Assembly (NCBI GenBank): GCA_016584305.1
Contig: JACEEZ010001253.1
Location: 62,001-126,000, forward strand
Source of the DNA: Chionoecetes opilio
Lineage: Eukaryota; Arthropoda; Malacostraca; Decapoda; Majidae
Direction: 5' to 3'
DNA length: 64,000 bases
The translations under genes were made by a program, and so were the position numbers. Shown here in pieces: positions 8,935 to 22,390 of this stretch; the stretch's first letter is position 1; every line of letters starts with the position of its first letter. The notes beneath the pieces are model-generated. The model saw nothing but the letters and a program-made list of their open reading frames with translations, was not told the origin of the DNA and made no database searches.

Positions 8935-11900
8935 TGTTTTTAATGTTGTTTCAAATTAGGTTCCCATTCTGTCAGCTTGAAGGATTGTCTATACATTGAT
9001 CCATCTCTAAGCGAAAGTTTGCTAGATGTCTTGCTGAAATTCAGAACTAATAAATATGCTTGTATAGCACACATAAGTAAAGTATTTTTGAGAATAGGTT
9101 TCCAAGAAGAAGAGGGGGATTTCACAAGATCTTTTTGGAAGAGTAATCCTCAGATGCAAATAGTTATCGGGAAACCTATTGGTTTAAATATCTTCTTTTT
9201 GGAGCTACCAGTCATCCTTCCTTGTTGCAGATTACACTTAATTATAGTTTTAATCAACAAGAATAAAATCAAGAGGAGTTCAAGTTAATAAAAGAATCAT
9301 TGTATGTGGATAATATTAAGGGAACTATCAATGATGAAGATAAATTTGAGAATTTTTATCTAGCAGCTTATAAAATTATATAAGAGGCTATCATGCCATT
9401 GCAAAAGTGGACATCTAAATCAACTAAATTTAGTGTCAATTTGACAGCTAGTAGCACTAAAGTGTTGGGATTACAATGAGACTCTGACTTACAGAATGAT
9501 GTTCTCCATGTCAAATGTGTAGATTCTGACACAGTTAACAGCAAAAATTCCTTATTAAGTAACATTAGTAAAATTTCTGATCCCTTTGGAATAATCTCTC
9601 CATTGACCTTCCCATTGAAAAACCTCATTCAACAGTGTTGGACCGATAATCTTAGCTGAAACGATCAATTACCTGGCGACCTGCAGCCATGTGGGAAGCT
9701 CTATTGAATTAGTGTGAAAACCTCTGAAAAATGTAATTTCCAATAATGGTGGTGCATGAAGGTTCCCCTTATGACTTGCACATGTTTAGCGATGCTAGAA
9801 AACCCTTCAAAGGTTTATGGTGTAGTAATTTTTATACAAATTATGAGGACACCCCAATAATTTTGTCATCTAATGCAAGGATAGCTTCTTTGTAGATGAA
9901 AACACAACCTCAATTAGAATTAACAGCCTTGATATAGCAGTTTTTTATTATAAACATATCAATGAGACCTTTAAGAATATTAATCTAAATAACACCTATA
10001 TATAGTCAGACAGTGAGATAGCCCTGCAGTGAGTAGTAAATAATGAACATTCATTATGTCAAGAACAGAGTGCTGGAGATGGTAGATATTGACCCTAACT
10101 GTTACTACCATCATATATCAAGAAAGGACATCCAGCATATTTATTAATCAGAGGTTTATCTTATAAAAAAACCTATTACGGCTAATGATTCCTGGTTCCA
10201 GGCGCTTGAATTGTTGAATGATATATATCAGTGGCAAGGGGAAAGATTCAAGACACAAGTGGGACCTAATGAAGTGACTGTCCTGGATATTAATGAAAAT
10301 CATGGTCAGTCTGTATTAATTTTGATCTACACAAATTTGATAGCTGCAGGAAATCGATTTAAGTTACTAGTTTAATTTCTGATTTCTTACATAAAATCAA
10401 GGGTAATACATTTCTGAAAATAGGCAAACCCTATCATTATTGAGTAACTTATCTTCAGAAGAGTAGAGGCCCAATATGATTAAAACCTTATTTTTTTTAG
10501 CATGCCCAAGCTATTAGATGTAGACATTGTAGAGGGAGGATAGATTGAAAGGGTCTTCCCTTTCACATCAATTTTCCCCTGTTGCTGACTAAGCAAAATC
10601 GTCCTAATTAAATTGATAATTTTGCATGCTCATCAGGCTACTTTGCACGGTTGGATTCAAGATGCACTTTGTAAGATAAGATACTTTTGTTGGATCCCGA
10701 ATGGCCGACAAGTTATCATGCTATACTTGTAAGAAATTAGAAGGCTGACCATTTTCGTATCTTTCACCAACTCCATACCTAAGGAAAGAATAGAAGATGT
10801 GATATTTCTTTGAGATCATAAGGCTAGATTACACGGGGTTGATAGAGCTTATTGATCCCGTCACCAAACAAGAACATAAGGTGTACATTGTACTTTGTAC
10901 TTTTTATGTGTGTTGTCACTAGGGCTCTAGATTTAGAATTAGCCAAGTACCTGACCGCAGAAACCTTTAAAAACACGTTTAGAATATTCGTAGCTAGGAT
11001 TTTTTTTCCTAAATTGATAAAAGTGACAATGCTACTAATTTAAAATTCGGATTTTAATTATTACATCAAATACTGGGGAGCGAGGATGTCAAGGCTGATT
11101 TCATGAAAAGGGATTGTGAGTGGAAACTCATACCACCTATAGCAGGGGCTCCCAACCGGTGGGTCGCGACCCCCCAAGGGGTCGCGAAGGCTTGACAGGG
11201 GATCGCAAAGCCTTGCTAGAAATGGCTTAGGAGAATATTTTTCTAACTCGTCAATTTGATTTTTTTATGCTTCTATATTTTTCTTGCTTTTGTTTCAGTG
11301 CAAAAAACGTGTTTTGATCAGTAATATCAAAATTTGTGTTTATGACTGGAGGCACGAAACGAGTCTCTCTGTGGCTTGCTATTTATTTATTTTAGTATAC
11401 CAAACTTGGACCAATGCAGTAATTTCCAATCATCCCACTAGCTGGGTTTGCTTGCTGTTGAAAACTGTATGTTGAGATTATTGAAGGAATTATTGTGTTC
11501 GTTTATATTTTTCGCTCGCAAATAATTAGGTTGGAGACATTTATTTATCTATCTATTTACTTTATTATGCCAAAGTTGAACGAATGCTGTAATTTAGATT
11601 GCTAATAAATAATTACAGAATTTATGAATAATTTTTTTGTCTATGTTTACTTCCCGTTCCTTCACAGAAAAAAAAATGTAAATCAAGCTGCTGATAACAG
11701 GGGGTCATGTGGGTTTCAAGATTTTGGGAAAGGGGTCGCGAGTGCAAAACAGTTGGGAACCACTGACCTATAGGGTTCCATGGTTTGGCGGATTTCATGA
11801 AAGATTAACATACACTATTAAAGGATGTCTGGAAAAAAATATATTCCGGAAACGAGTCAGAGTGGATGCTTTGCAGACCCTAATAGCTGAAGTTGAATAC

Positions 11901-12050
11901 CGGACTGACAACCACCCTTTGACTTACGTCCTGAAAAACGTAAATGAACCAGAGGCTCTAACTCACCTCATATATGGCTTTCAATTAAATTCTTTGTCTG
12001 CCATAACTACTTCACCATATGAGTTAGATCCTTCCTATATGTAGGCTGAC
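8935..12050 (+). pseudogene. BEL/Pao retrotransposon pol, heavily decayed
   Basis: Order matches BEL/Pao pol. The reverse transcriptase has LLDVLLKFRTNKYACIAHIS at about 9010-9070 and then a YVDN catalytic box at 9303. An aspartic-peptidase-A17-like connection (SDPFGIISPLTFP) follows at about 9580. An RNase H start is seen near 9785, with an HQATLHGWIQDA zinc-binding segment of the integrase at 10630-10680. An integrase-core fragment (RALDLELAKYLTAETFKNTF) lies at 10920-10980. The C-terminal integrase part, with EVEYRTDNHPLTYV, is at 11880-11940. Stops and frameshifts occur throughout. A hAT MITE (11143-11765) splits the integrase. It is related to the better preserved copy at 42530-45875, but more diverged. 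Confidence 0.8.
11143..11765. mobile_element. hAT-type MITE with 8-bp duplication
   Basis: Begins CAGGGGCTCCCAACCGGTGGGTCGCGACC and ends with the inverse, GGTCGCGAG...GTTGGGAACCACTG. ACCTATAG stands directly before it (11135-11142) and after it (11766-11773), a perfect 8-bp target duplication as expected for hAT. The interior has no transposase. It is inserted in the integrase region of the decayed BEL/Pao element. Confidence 0.85.
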
Positions 12051-12079
12051 AAATACTAAATATCTTAGATTATATAGAT

Positions 12080-13529
12080 CAGTGCTATCCAACCTGGGTG
12101 GACTGTCCATCTTAATGTGGACGATACTAATTGAGGGTTGGATAGCTGTCTTGGGGTGGAGAGGTGGGCAGTCGAGATCATGCTCACGTGTCGGTATAAC
12201 TAGAGATGAAATCTATAGTATAAAACAAGGCAAAAGTGGGAATATTTTTACAAGTATAGGGAAAATAAATGGATTCAAACTGAAGGTGAACAAATGGAAA
12301 AGCAATGTAGAAATAATGTTTTTTTTCAGATTTTGAAGTCTTTGATACCTATTTGAGAAAATGTGACTGGGAACATGGTATGCAGACAGCAGAACAGACA
12401 CTAGAGGTACGAATATGTCCTACTCGATTACCAGACACCTTAATTTGATGCTGAAAACCCTTGACTTTTATTTTTAAGACAGTGAAAATGATCACATAAC
12501 CTCGAACATGGAGATGTTTAATCCATTTTTAGATGATGGAACTGATCATTCTGATGCCCCATTGAAGTTTCGAGTGGATTATTCTCATAAAGCAGGACTC
12601 AAAAAATTTGGCCATTCCATGCATTTCTGGGTTGCCCTGCTTGGTATCGCGTTTCCATGGTGTAGTTGCTAGCTCGCCTGGCTACGAATCCGTGGGCCCG
12701 GTTTCGAATCCCGGTCAGAGTAATCGGCTTGCACCCCAGACAGCTGTTTATCCTTCCTTTCGGGCTTGGTCGATAAATGGGAACCTGGGGAAACCTATGG
12801 AAATAACTGTGGCAACCCGGATGCAACACTAGCGTATGTTCTTTGGGTAGTGAGGTATCACGAACCAAAGGTTCAAGGGCTTTTGATATTGATATGAGCA
12901 CCGAGGCCAAGCGTAGCTTAGCGTATAGCCCCATCTAAATTTACCTCCTTGATATTCCGAAATACAAGGAGTTACCTGAGCAGGCAACAGTCATGTCTGT
13001 GCAGATGCCAACATCATATTTGTGTGAACAAGGTTTCTCAAGCTTAGTTTAAATTAAGACAAAGAAAAGGAATGTGATTCTGAAATTGGATCTGTTCATG
13101 CGGGGTGCACTTAAAAATCGTCTGATGCCTCAATTTAAGCTAATAACAACAGCAGCCGAGCCATTGGGTTTTGTTTCTTGAAGAAAATTGCTTTGTTATC
13201 TCGATTACCAAATGTAACTCATTATGTACAATTTTACTTTATAGTTTCATGAAGAAAAATCTATTTTATCCGGAATTCCTAGGATTTGTTGAATTTTTTC
13301 TTGTTGTAGTTTTAGACGGCATGTCTTATTATACAGAATATGTAAACTGTCAATTAAAAATGAATGAAACGGCTTTTTTCCTAACTATACATTCATTGTG
13401 TAGAATTATATAGCTATATTTAAAATTTCGGACCCGTGAAATTGAAGAGAGACAAATAATTTGGGTTGGACAGCGTTCACAAAATTTCCAACAGGGGTGG
13501 ACAACATCAAAGAAATTTGAAGAGCACTG
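12080..13529 (+). mobile_element. hAT transposon remnant
   Basis: Begins CAGTGCTATCCAACCTGGGTGG and ends with GGGTGGACAACATC...AGAGCACTG, partial inverted ends. Flanks ATATAGAT (12072-12079) and ATATATAT (13530-13537) agree at 7 of 8 bases. Near 12990-13150 it encodes the end of a hAT transposase: LCEQGFSSLV, a basic KTKKRN motif and MRGALKNRLMPQFKL, resembling the C-terminal dimerisation region of hAT transposases. Stops are present, and a SINE (12649-12940) lies inside the coding part. A related 3' half is at 49190-49744. Confidence 0.75.
12649..12940 (+). mobile_element. tRNA-derived SINE, family 3
   Basis: The head contains TGGTGTAGTTGCTAGC (A box) and CGGTTTCGAATCCC (B box). The body includes GATAAATGGGAACCTGGGGAA and GATATGAGCACCGAGGCC. 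A full-length relative on the minus strand lies at 36158-36445. It is inserted in the hAT remnant just upstream of the transposase C-terminus. Confidence 0.83.
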
Positions 13530-13679
13530 ATATATATCAATTAACAAATGGCAGGATGCCTGGACAACTGATAATCACACAGCTCTGCTAGATATACATC
13601 ACTATTCACTACAGATTCACTATAAAAATCCAGCCTGCGCAACCAACGGGCGGAGGGCCAACCACCATGACCCTCCATG

Positions 13680-13680
<1 letters not shown>

Positions 13681-13761
<81 letters not shown>

Positions 13762-13812
13762 ATATAGTATAAAATATTTATATATATATATTATATTGTG
13801 TTAATATATATA

Positions 13813-13874
<62 letters not shown>

Positions 13875-13884
13875 GTATATATAT
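13681..13884. repeat. TA microsatellite, left flank of transposon
   Basis: About 200 bases of imperfect TA repeat ending directly at the TIR of the DNA transposon at 13885. Confidence 0.92.
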
Positions 13885-15875
13885 TACGGTTGGTCACTGT
13901 ATATAGGGCAAAAAATAAAAGTTGTCAAATTTCTTTGCTTGCTTGCGTGGATGTTCCAATTGAAGTAAAAACTGTATATTTGAATTATCTTACGGATCGG
14001 ATATCATTTAGGGCACAACGAAAGTTAAGTTAGGAAAAAAAACACATTTATGCAAAATTTTATATTTATTTAAAACAAATGTGTAAAAAGATATCCATTT
14101 ATATTCCTTACTAATACTATGGAAAGTGACATAATACAATGCAGGGATCTATTACAACAGGATATTACTTTTGTTTACCGTCTTCGATGTTCATCAACGA
14201 TTTGAATCATTGCCTCTAGCAATCTAACTGATCCTCTTGCTTGGTCCTGCCATTCTTTGTGAACTCCTGAATAGCGGCCACGCCGCACTCTGCCACTTCG
14301 TTTGTCACCAGTAGCTTAGTCACACGTTCCTTTCCTCGAGCATATGCTTCTGTCGTTGCCCAGGTAACGGGATCAGTGCCCAAAAATGACAAGTCAATGT
14401 CCAGATGTTGCAACAGTTTCTTTGTCGTACTGGTGAAGAACTTTGACAGGTTTTTACTCACAACATCCTCGGTGGTCAAGTGGAGAAGAGGACTTGGTTT
14501 TTCCAAACCCTTAACAGTGCTTATACGGTGGACCATTTCTCTTTTCTCCATAATGGAAACTTCTTCGTCGAACAGTGCGAGCCCAACTGTCACCTCAGAT
14601 AGGTACCAAAGGTGACGAGAGAAGGCTTTTGTCGCGGCGTCCCTAATGGCTTGGTTTGTGTGCGATGCTAGTTCCTTGATGAGAGTGAGGCTTAGGCGAG
14701 GAGAAGCAGCTGCTAATGTGGCGGTGAACCATACTCTAACGTAGTATCTCACACTAAAAACGCAGAAGTCTGTCAGTTTCTCCCGGAAATTGGTATTTCG
14801 ACTGGATCCACGAACATACGAGCATTTGGGACGAAGCTGTTAGAACTAATCAAGGAATATCCTGATTTTCAAAGCATAAATGGCCCTTGCCATCCATCTT
14901 GCACGATGTTACGCACCCGGGACACTGAACTGGATGGAGGAGCGGTTGTGGTGTACTGACCCAAGAAAGATTATTGTAAGCTCCAGGAACTCTTTGTAAT
15001 CGTCACGAGGATACTTTGCTGCAGAAACGCTTGGGAAAGCTGTATAATTTCTTCGTACCACGACTGAACCCGTAGCATGATAGTTTTATCATTCATGGCA
15101 GTGGAGTACTTTGTTTGATCTATTTGTGGCCACATGTTTCTGAAGTCAAGGAAGAGGCTGACTTCTGGTCCTTTGGACTGTTCTTTGAAAAGAGAGGAAA
15201 ACACCTTATCTAATAGGATCTCGAGGGGATGATGACGGCATACGAAGTAGAGCAGTGGCTTATGTGGCATCATCTCAAGGCGAAGACAGACTCCCGACTT
15301 GCCGCCCGTATTCACTGCCGTTGTGACAAAGCAGACAACAACGATGCGGTCCTTCAGGTTCCACTCAGTAAGGACCTCTCCTATCACTACTGCTGTTGGT
15401 TCAGCCTTTCCATCAGAAAGCTTAGGCACTCCAAGGATCTTCTGTATTCCGGCGGAGTAGGCCATGACTGCCATTTTTCAAATATGAAGTCAGTGTGTTG
15501 GATACTGTCAGTGTGCTGGGCACTTTTTTTAGTGATTTATTTTCCTGAAAGAAGCCACTATCCCATTAATGGGTTTTATTTTGATGCTACTTATTAATAA
15601 ATAACAAGTTTATTGTGATTATGGACTGTTCTTAGATGGTTTAATAATAAACACTCACATGTTTAAATTCCTGAGTATTAAAGGGCTAGAGTGACACTGC
15701 AGCACAACCTTCCTCTATTACGTCTTACGGGTGACTGAGTGCAGCCTTCCGGTGCGACCCCTAAATATGAAGCAATCATATTGATACTTCTCCTGCCACA
15801 CCATCCATCGAAGTGTATTAAAATATCTATCAAGCGAAAGAATGCAACAACTTTAAATTTTCTGACCCACCCTAA
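13885..15875 (-). mobile_element. DNA transposon, TAGGGTGG-end family, copy 2
   Basis: The left end reads ATTACGGTTGGTCAC and the right end, inverted, ATTAGGGTGGGTCAG. Together with a shared internal GTGCGACCCCTAAAT motif near the right end (15749-15763), they match the element at 28111-31055. Both sides are TA microsatellite, so the target duplication cannot be read. It carries a broken transposase on the minus strand. Confidence 0.72.
14216..15474 (-). pseudogene. hAT-like DDE transposase, broken
   Basis: Minus-strand frames 15474-14971 and 14752-14216. The first has a GVPKLSDGKAEPTA segment, then FVTTAVNTGGKSGVCL where the related copy has CFDTTASNTG (here D is changed to V), then VCRHHPLEILLDKVF, a Cys-His-His motif like the insertion-domain motif of hAT transposases. 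The second frame has AFSRHLWYLSEVTVGLALF, LLQHLDIDLSFLGTDP and VTNEVAECGVAAI, the likely region of the final catalytic Glu. The frames are separated by about 220 bases with stops, and the N-terminus is missing. The same domain order occurs at 28458-30652. It would catalyse cut-and-paste transposition if intact. The superfamily is unassigned. Confidence 0.6.
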
Positions 15876-15882
15876 TATATAT

Positions 15883-15934
<52 letters not shown>

Positions 15935-15944
15935 TATATATATA

Positions 15945-15977
<33 letters not shown>

Positions 15978-15979
15978 CA

Positions 15980-16041
<62 letters not shown>
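15876..16041. repeat. TA microsatellite with ACAT tract
   Basis: TA repeat directly after the transposon's right TIR, with about eight ACAT units at 15949-15980 in the middle. Confidence 0.92.
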
Positions 16042-16047
<6 letters not shown>

Positions 16048-17589
16048 TCAAAGACACAAACTAACATTAAACTCAAATTCAAAGAAGAGGATGTGATGAA
16101 TATTCATTCAGATAATATCTAGAGAGAAATGGCGCTTATAAGTAGTAGTATAATGTTACCATGATAATTCTGGCAATATTAGGACAGCTAAATAAAAAAC
16201 TCACCAGGGTACTACGTATAATAAGAACAATTAATAAATCTTCGAGAGACTGCTATGAGTTCAGCCACTGAGACGTCTATTGCGACACTTGATACATACA
16301 AATTTTTACATATAATGTATTTTATAATATTGTTAACAATGTTAATTCCACTCTCGTATTTTAAAATATATGATGAATAAATAGCTTTTCGTCACTCCTG
16401 ATGCTCTCCATATTTTTTTTACTTAAGTTTAAAATTTATTTGGTGGCCACCATACGAAAAGCGGCTCGCATAGTGACTGGAACCCGATCATGGCGAAAAG
16501 GGTTTCGGTTGTAAATCACCAAACGATAAACTGTGACTGTGGAACTGGCTGTTAGTGACTGAACCAACCACCAACAGACTCCAGGGATAACCACAGGCCA
16601 CCAAAAAGAGCTGCTCAAAAAATTTGAGCGAGATTGGAGGCATTGATGGAAGGTGGAGTGGTATAATCTATTTTCTCATCCCTAGTATTTTGGAAATGTT
16701 GTGTACTAAATTACATCCCAACTAAATTAGGGAAGTAGGGGAGAATGTAATAGCACGTAAAACATAACTATCGCTTAGCTAGTTCACAAGTTTTGTAATT
16801 ATTTAATTGTTGATTAGGGGGTTAAGCCTAATCAACAATTAGGGGGTTAAGTTATAAATTTATAATTTGGGTTATTATATTAGTGAATTTAAGGGGATGA
16901 ATGACGGTACGATATATGGGAAAAATAATTATACATTTTTGAGTGAACGGTCGTTTCATCTACCGGGCAGGTGATGAGCTACGGCCTTGCACTGGCACTC
17001 ATTCAAGTCAGTTATTCAGCAACAGTAGAGCAGTCATCAAGTCTCCTCCAACGCAGCTTGTCACGGCCTTTAGCTCCGTTTAAATACGATTCAGTATTAT
17101 TCAATAGATAACAAGTGCTCAACTACCGTCATCCGACTCTTATTTAATGGGAATATTATTGTAAATATGTATATAGTTTTTGGATAACCCCTATCCAATT
17201 GACGCAGGGATCGCGGGTACCAACAAGCCAGCTGACCAGTACCGGAGATTACAATATCCCTCATCATCACTCAGCTAAGTAACGTAGAATATAGACATTC
17301 GTAGTTTCAGACGATTAGTATATCACATGAACTGCTGTGTCTTTTTATTATATTTATATTCTTTTTATTTATTTAATATAGTATTCTCTGTCAGGATAGC
17401 TAAGTGATTTGTTAACTACACACAGGAATCCATCAAATTCAAAACTAAATATATCATTTAATTATTACCTTAAAAGTAAGTAAATGTTCATGCATTGATA
17501 TTAGTTTTTGTCTTTGGAGTTTACCAAACTAGTGCCCCTACTAGACTAGGGAATATAATATTTCCTCTAGAAGTTTAATATAATCACAA
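16042..17589. other. No gene; one possible small MITE
   Basis: AT-rich, no coding region recognised. TTTGGTGGCC at 16439-16448 and its exact inverse GGCCACCAAA at 16596-16605 bound a 167-bp segment that may be a small MITE. Around 16810-16855 an ATTAGGGGGTTAAG motif is duplicated. Confidence 0.4.
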
Positions 17590-17692
17590 TTATATATATT
17601 ATATATATATATATTATAATAATATATATAATATATATATATTATATTATATATATATATATATATTATATATATATATATTAATTATATAT
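17590..17692. repeat. TA microsatellite
   Basis: Imperfect TA repeat ending at the left end of the pogo-like element at 17694. Confidence 0.9.
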
Positions 17693-17881
17693 ACATTAGA
17701 AGCTCGAGTTAAAGGACTAATTTAGCCAAGCACAGTTCCGTTATATCGAGTTTTCCACTAATTCGACAGCAATATACAAATAGCCTATAGCATAGACCAC
17801 TGTAAATCTGGACTGCGCACGGCATATCGGCCTGTTGCAGATCGGCCTGTTGTTGGCCCTTAAGTCGGAGGGCCGCTCGGA

Positions 17882-17986
<105 letters not shown>

Positions 17987-17990
17987 GGAT

Positions 17991-18721
17991 CATATAGACT
18001 GGTTTATCAGTATATATGATATACTTTAATCTTCGTAAATGTTTGTTCTATGATATTATCAAATAAAAAACAGTAAAACACGCTAAAGAAATGCCATTAC
18101 GAGACTGATGAAATATGCATGAACTTAATATTCACTTCAACTCTTCGCCATTTAAAACTTTGCGAGTCAACATTTATCATGAAGGGTATCAATAGAAGCG
18201 CAATTGTATTAGCATTCCATTGATGTATTTCGTTTTCTGATAAATGAATTACCACCTTGCATAAATTAGCGTTAATTAAATAAATAAAATCATCAATTGG
18301 GTATTTTTGCCGATTGATCAGGTTATTTATTTAGCTAACGCTAATTTATACATGGTGCTAATTCATTTATCAGAAAACGAAATATATAAGTAAATAAATA
18401 ACATCATCAATCGGGAAAATTACCCGATTGATGATTTTATTTATTTATTTAACGCTAATATATGCATGGCTGTAATTCATTTATCAGAAAACGAATATCA
18501 ATGGAAAGCTAATAAAATTGCGCTTCTATTGATACCCTTCATGATAAAAGTTGCCTTGCAAAGTTTTAAATGGCGAAGAGTTGAAGTGAATATTAAGTTC
18601 ATGCATATTTCTTCATGACATTTCTTTAGAGTGTTTTACTGTTTTTTATTTGATAATATTATAGGACAAACATTTACGAAGATTACAGTATATCATATAT
18701 ACTGATAAACCAGTCTATATG
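17991..18721. repeat. 730-bp foldback element
   Basis: The left arm (17991 to about 18310) starts CATATAGACTGGTTTATCAG. The right arm (about 18420-18721) is its inverse and ends CTGATAAACCAGTCTATATG. Shared blocks include TTTATCAGAAAACGAA, GTTTGTTCTAT and CAGTAAAA. A third short inverted segment lies in the centre. The same unit occurs at 59027-60000 and, diverged, at 46175-46450. No protein is encoded. Confidence 0.85.
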
Positions 18722-18728
18722 ATAGTCC

Positions 18729-18832
18729 ATAGACCACTATATCTCTTTGTCAGGCGGGCCGCAGGCCGCTATGCAGCCTGGCAATTTCAAAACATTGTCG
18801 CGTGAACAGTCCAGAGATATAGTGGTCTATGC
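18729..18832. repeat. 104-bp element with perfect 19-bp inverted ends
   Basis: CATAGACCACTATATCTCT at 18729-18747 is the exact inverse of 18814-18832. A partial third copy of the end lies at 17789-17813, also inverted relative to 18808-18832, so it brackets the foldback from outside. Confidence 0.75.
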
Positions 18833-19116
18833 CTATAGGTATGTAGAGCCCTGTACACAAATTTTAAATTACTTGAAATTACCACAAGAAATAACTATTG
18901 TAAGAACTTTAGACACACATATGGGTGCTGCAATGGCCTGTATGGCCCCCCAAACGTGTGGTTTGTCGGACATTACCGGAACCGCTTTATATACTTCTAC
19001 ATTTAGCGGTTTTTTCCGCTATACCTAGCATAAAAAGACAAATTTACGGAATTTGTGTTTTTCCGCTCTATCGAGCTTTCCGGTAAATCGAGTTCCAATA
19101 AATCGAGCTTCTACTG

Positions 19117-19131
19117 TATATATATACTATA

Positions 19132-19220
<89 letters not shown>
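19117..19220. repeat. TA microsatellite between two MITEs
   Basis: About 100 bases of pure TA separating the right end of one pogo-like element from the left end of the next. Confidence 0.93.
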
Positions 19221-19221
<1 letters not shown>

Positions 19222-19223
<2 letters not shown>

Positions 19224-20848
19224 TAGAGGCTCGATTTAACAGAACTCGGTATACTGGAAAGCTCGATCTAACGGTATGAAAAATTTAGATACAGGAATGC
19301 ATTATTTATCTGAGTTATTCCGGTATATTTACGGATTTTCGGTATTCTCCCGCATCCCGCTGGATTTATCGGAATTTTTTTTGTATCTCTACGGATTTCC
19401 GGTACTCCCACGTCACCTACGCGCATGAGGCATTGGCCCGTACCGAGAGTTGAAGGCGGTAGAGCGACGAACGGCGAGGTAGCGACGAGCGGCAAACCTT
19501 CAAATCGTTACCGGGAGTGGACACTGGACAGGAATGCAGGTTGGTTGAGGTCTCACGCGCGCGGCGATGTATTGGTAACAGTGTTGCTTCAAACTGCGTA
19601 GCCAGAGTACGACTATAAATAGTCTATAATGCGAATTTGCCCGTATACTCATCAAAAACATCAACAGAAACGTTGCGATCGGCTATGAAGTTGGTGAAAT
19701 ATATATTTAATGAAGTTAATTAACAGTAGAGGCGTGTATACGTAAGTTTCTCTTACCGCTCATGTGAATATGTGCGGTAAGAGAAACGTGCTGGCGAGTT
19801 CTGGCAGCGACCTTGATGATGGCGGCGGCTCAAGCAATACCCACCTCGCTATCCTGAACCTCCTTCATTATTGTCACTAAAATCACTTATTGCCGCATAT
19901 GTAATACCTAATAATCTTATACTTATACTTAAATACATATTTGAAAGAATATTTTTAACATATCTCTTAATCCCTCCAGATTAGGAATGTAATAAAAATT
20001 CATCGAAGGTTGAGGCGAAGACACGGGGATACCCGTGTCTTCAACCTTGACCGCCAACCTTCCTCGCTGCTCTTCCTTCCAAAACAAACCCCTCTTATGG
20101 TAAGCGAAGGGCTGCCGTTCGTCGTTCGTCGCTCTACCGTCATAACTCTCGGTACGGGCCATTGTTTCGGGTCGTCATCCCGCCAGTCTGTCCATGTAAA
20201 CATGATTTTTTTAAATTAATTTATTAATTTTCTACGTTGGAGCCTATAGCGCCTGTAGGCTATTTTAAATTGCTCTGTGCTCTGTCTCACTATATTTTCC
20301 TCTTACGGCCGTGTACAGTACCACATTATTTCTGCAACCATACCTAAAGTGCAAGAAAAGAAGGAAAGGTGAGGCTTTCTCTTGCACCAAGCCTTCAATT
20401 ATTTAAAAACGTGGTGTGCCTTGTGCTACAATAGTAAAGAACTATGGGGTCAACAAAACCCATGGGTATGATATGTAAAAGAGCATACCATACGGAAAAT
20501 ATACGGAGCATTGTGTATGGTTACCTGTGTCAGGCATACATCTGCAATAACTGCATAACTCCTACAATTTTAACCCCTACATTTTAAGGTATGCCTATGC
20601 TCTTTTATATACATATAAATAGTCTAGATTAATTATGTACATTACTTTATAGTCTTCTAAAAGAGTTGCAAAAAGTCATGCGTGTATAATGTTATCACGA
20701 AGGATTTACCCGAAACGTTTTCGATATAACGGAAAATTCCGTTATATCGAGCTATATCAGGAGCCTATAACGGAAATCCGATTTAGCGAAAATTTTGATT
20801 TACTGGAATCGGCCTTGGCTGAATGTTTTCGTTAAATCGAGATTCTAA
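19222..20848. mobile_element. Pogo/Tigger-like MITE 2, near dynein stop codon
   Basis: The left end TTAGAGGCTCGATTTAACAGAAC and the inverted right end TTAGAATCTCGATTTAACGAAAAC share about 20 bases, and TA-rich sequence flanks both. Internal inverted copies: 19434-19500 against 20104-20162 (GGCCCGTACCGAGAGTT type). A 14-bp stem GTTTCTCTTACCGC / GCGGTAAGAGAAAC lies at about 19746-19788. There is no transposase. Its right end lies 55 bases past the dynein stop codon, so it probably forms part of that gene's 3' region. Confidence 0.65.
20207..20268 (-). repeat. SINE family 1, 3' fragment
   Basis: Contains the family's end motif GCCTATAGCGCCTGTAGGC with an A/T-rich tail on its left. An AATAAA on the minus strand falls here (about 20220-20225) and could serve as a poly(A) signal for the dynein transcript; that is speculation. 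Confidence 0.5.
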
Positions 20849-20903
20849 TATATATATTGTTTGATAGAATCAATGTGATGTTCATTAATTCAGTTTAACT
20901 AGT

Positions 20904-21065
20904 CTATACTTGCAGAACTAGAGCAACACCTGCCAGAATCCATTTTGCAGGTTTCTCTTTGGTCTTCAAGTTGAAAGTCCATACGTAGGTAGGTCCTCTC
21001 TGCCTTGTCTTGTACAGTGGACATTTGTACAAGCTTCTGTTTTCTGCTTTATCTTGTGTAATGGC
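20904..21065 (-). CDS. Dynein beta heavy chain (axonemal), last exon
   Basis: Encodes the final 53 residues of an axonemal dynein heavy chain, the force-producing ATPase subunit of the ciliary outer arm. The exon follows an acceptor TTTTTCAAAG, opens in phase 0 with AITQDKAENRSLYKCPLYKT and continues RQRGPTYVWTFNLKTKEK. It ends WILAGVALVLQV followed by TAG at 20904. The CPxYKTxxRGPTYVWTF and AGVAL-LQ signatures are characteristic of the DNAH9/11/17 (beta) group C-terminus, as distinct from DNAH5/8, which lack them. The reading frame is intact. It joins in phase to exon 31785-31917, which ends MPVMFIK. A pogo-like MITE begins 55 bases beyond the stop. Insect members of this group act in mechanosensory cilia; expression here is unknown. 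Confidence 0.92.
   Translation of the reverse strand, partial: AITQDKAENRSLYKCPLYKTRQRGPTYVWTFNLKTKEKPAKWILAGVALVLQV

Positions 21066-22390
<1,325 letters not shown>

Noticed and set aside
15739..16082. Tyr-Ile frames around TA repeats
   Set aside because: Microsatellite translation; the same holds for similar frames at 17835, 19055, 27891 and 63704.
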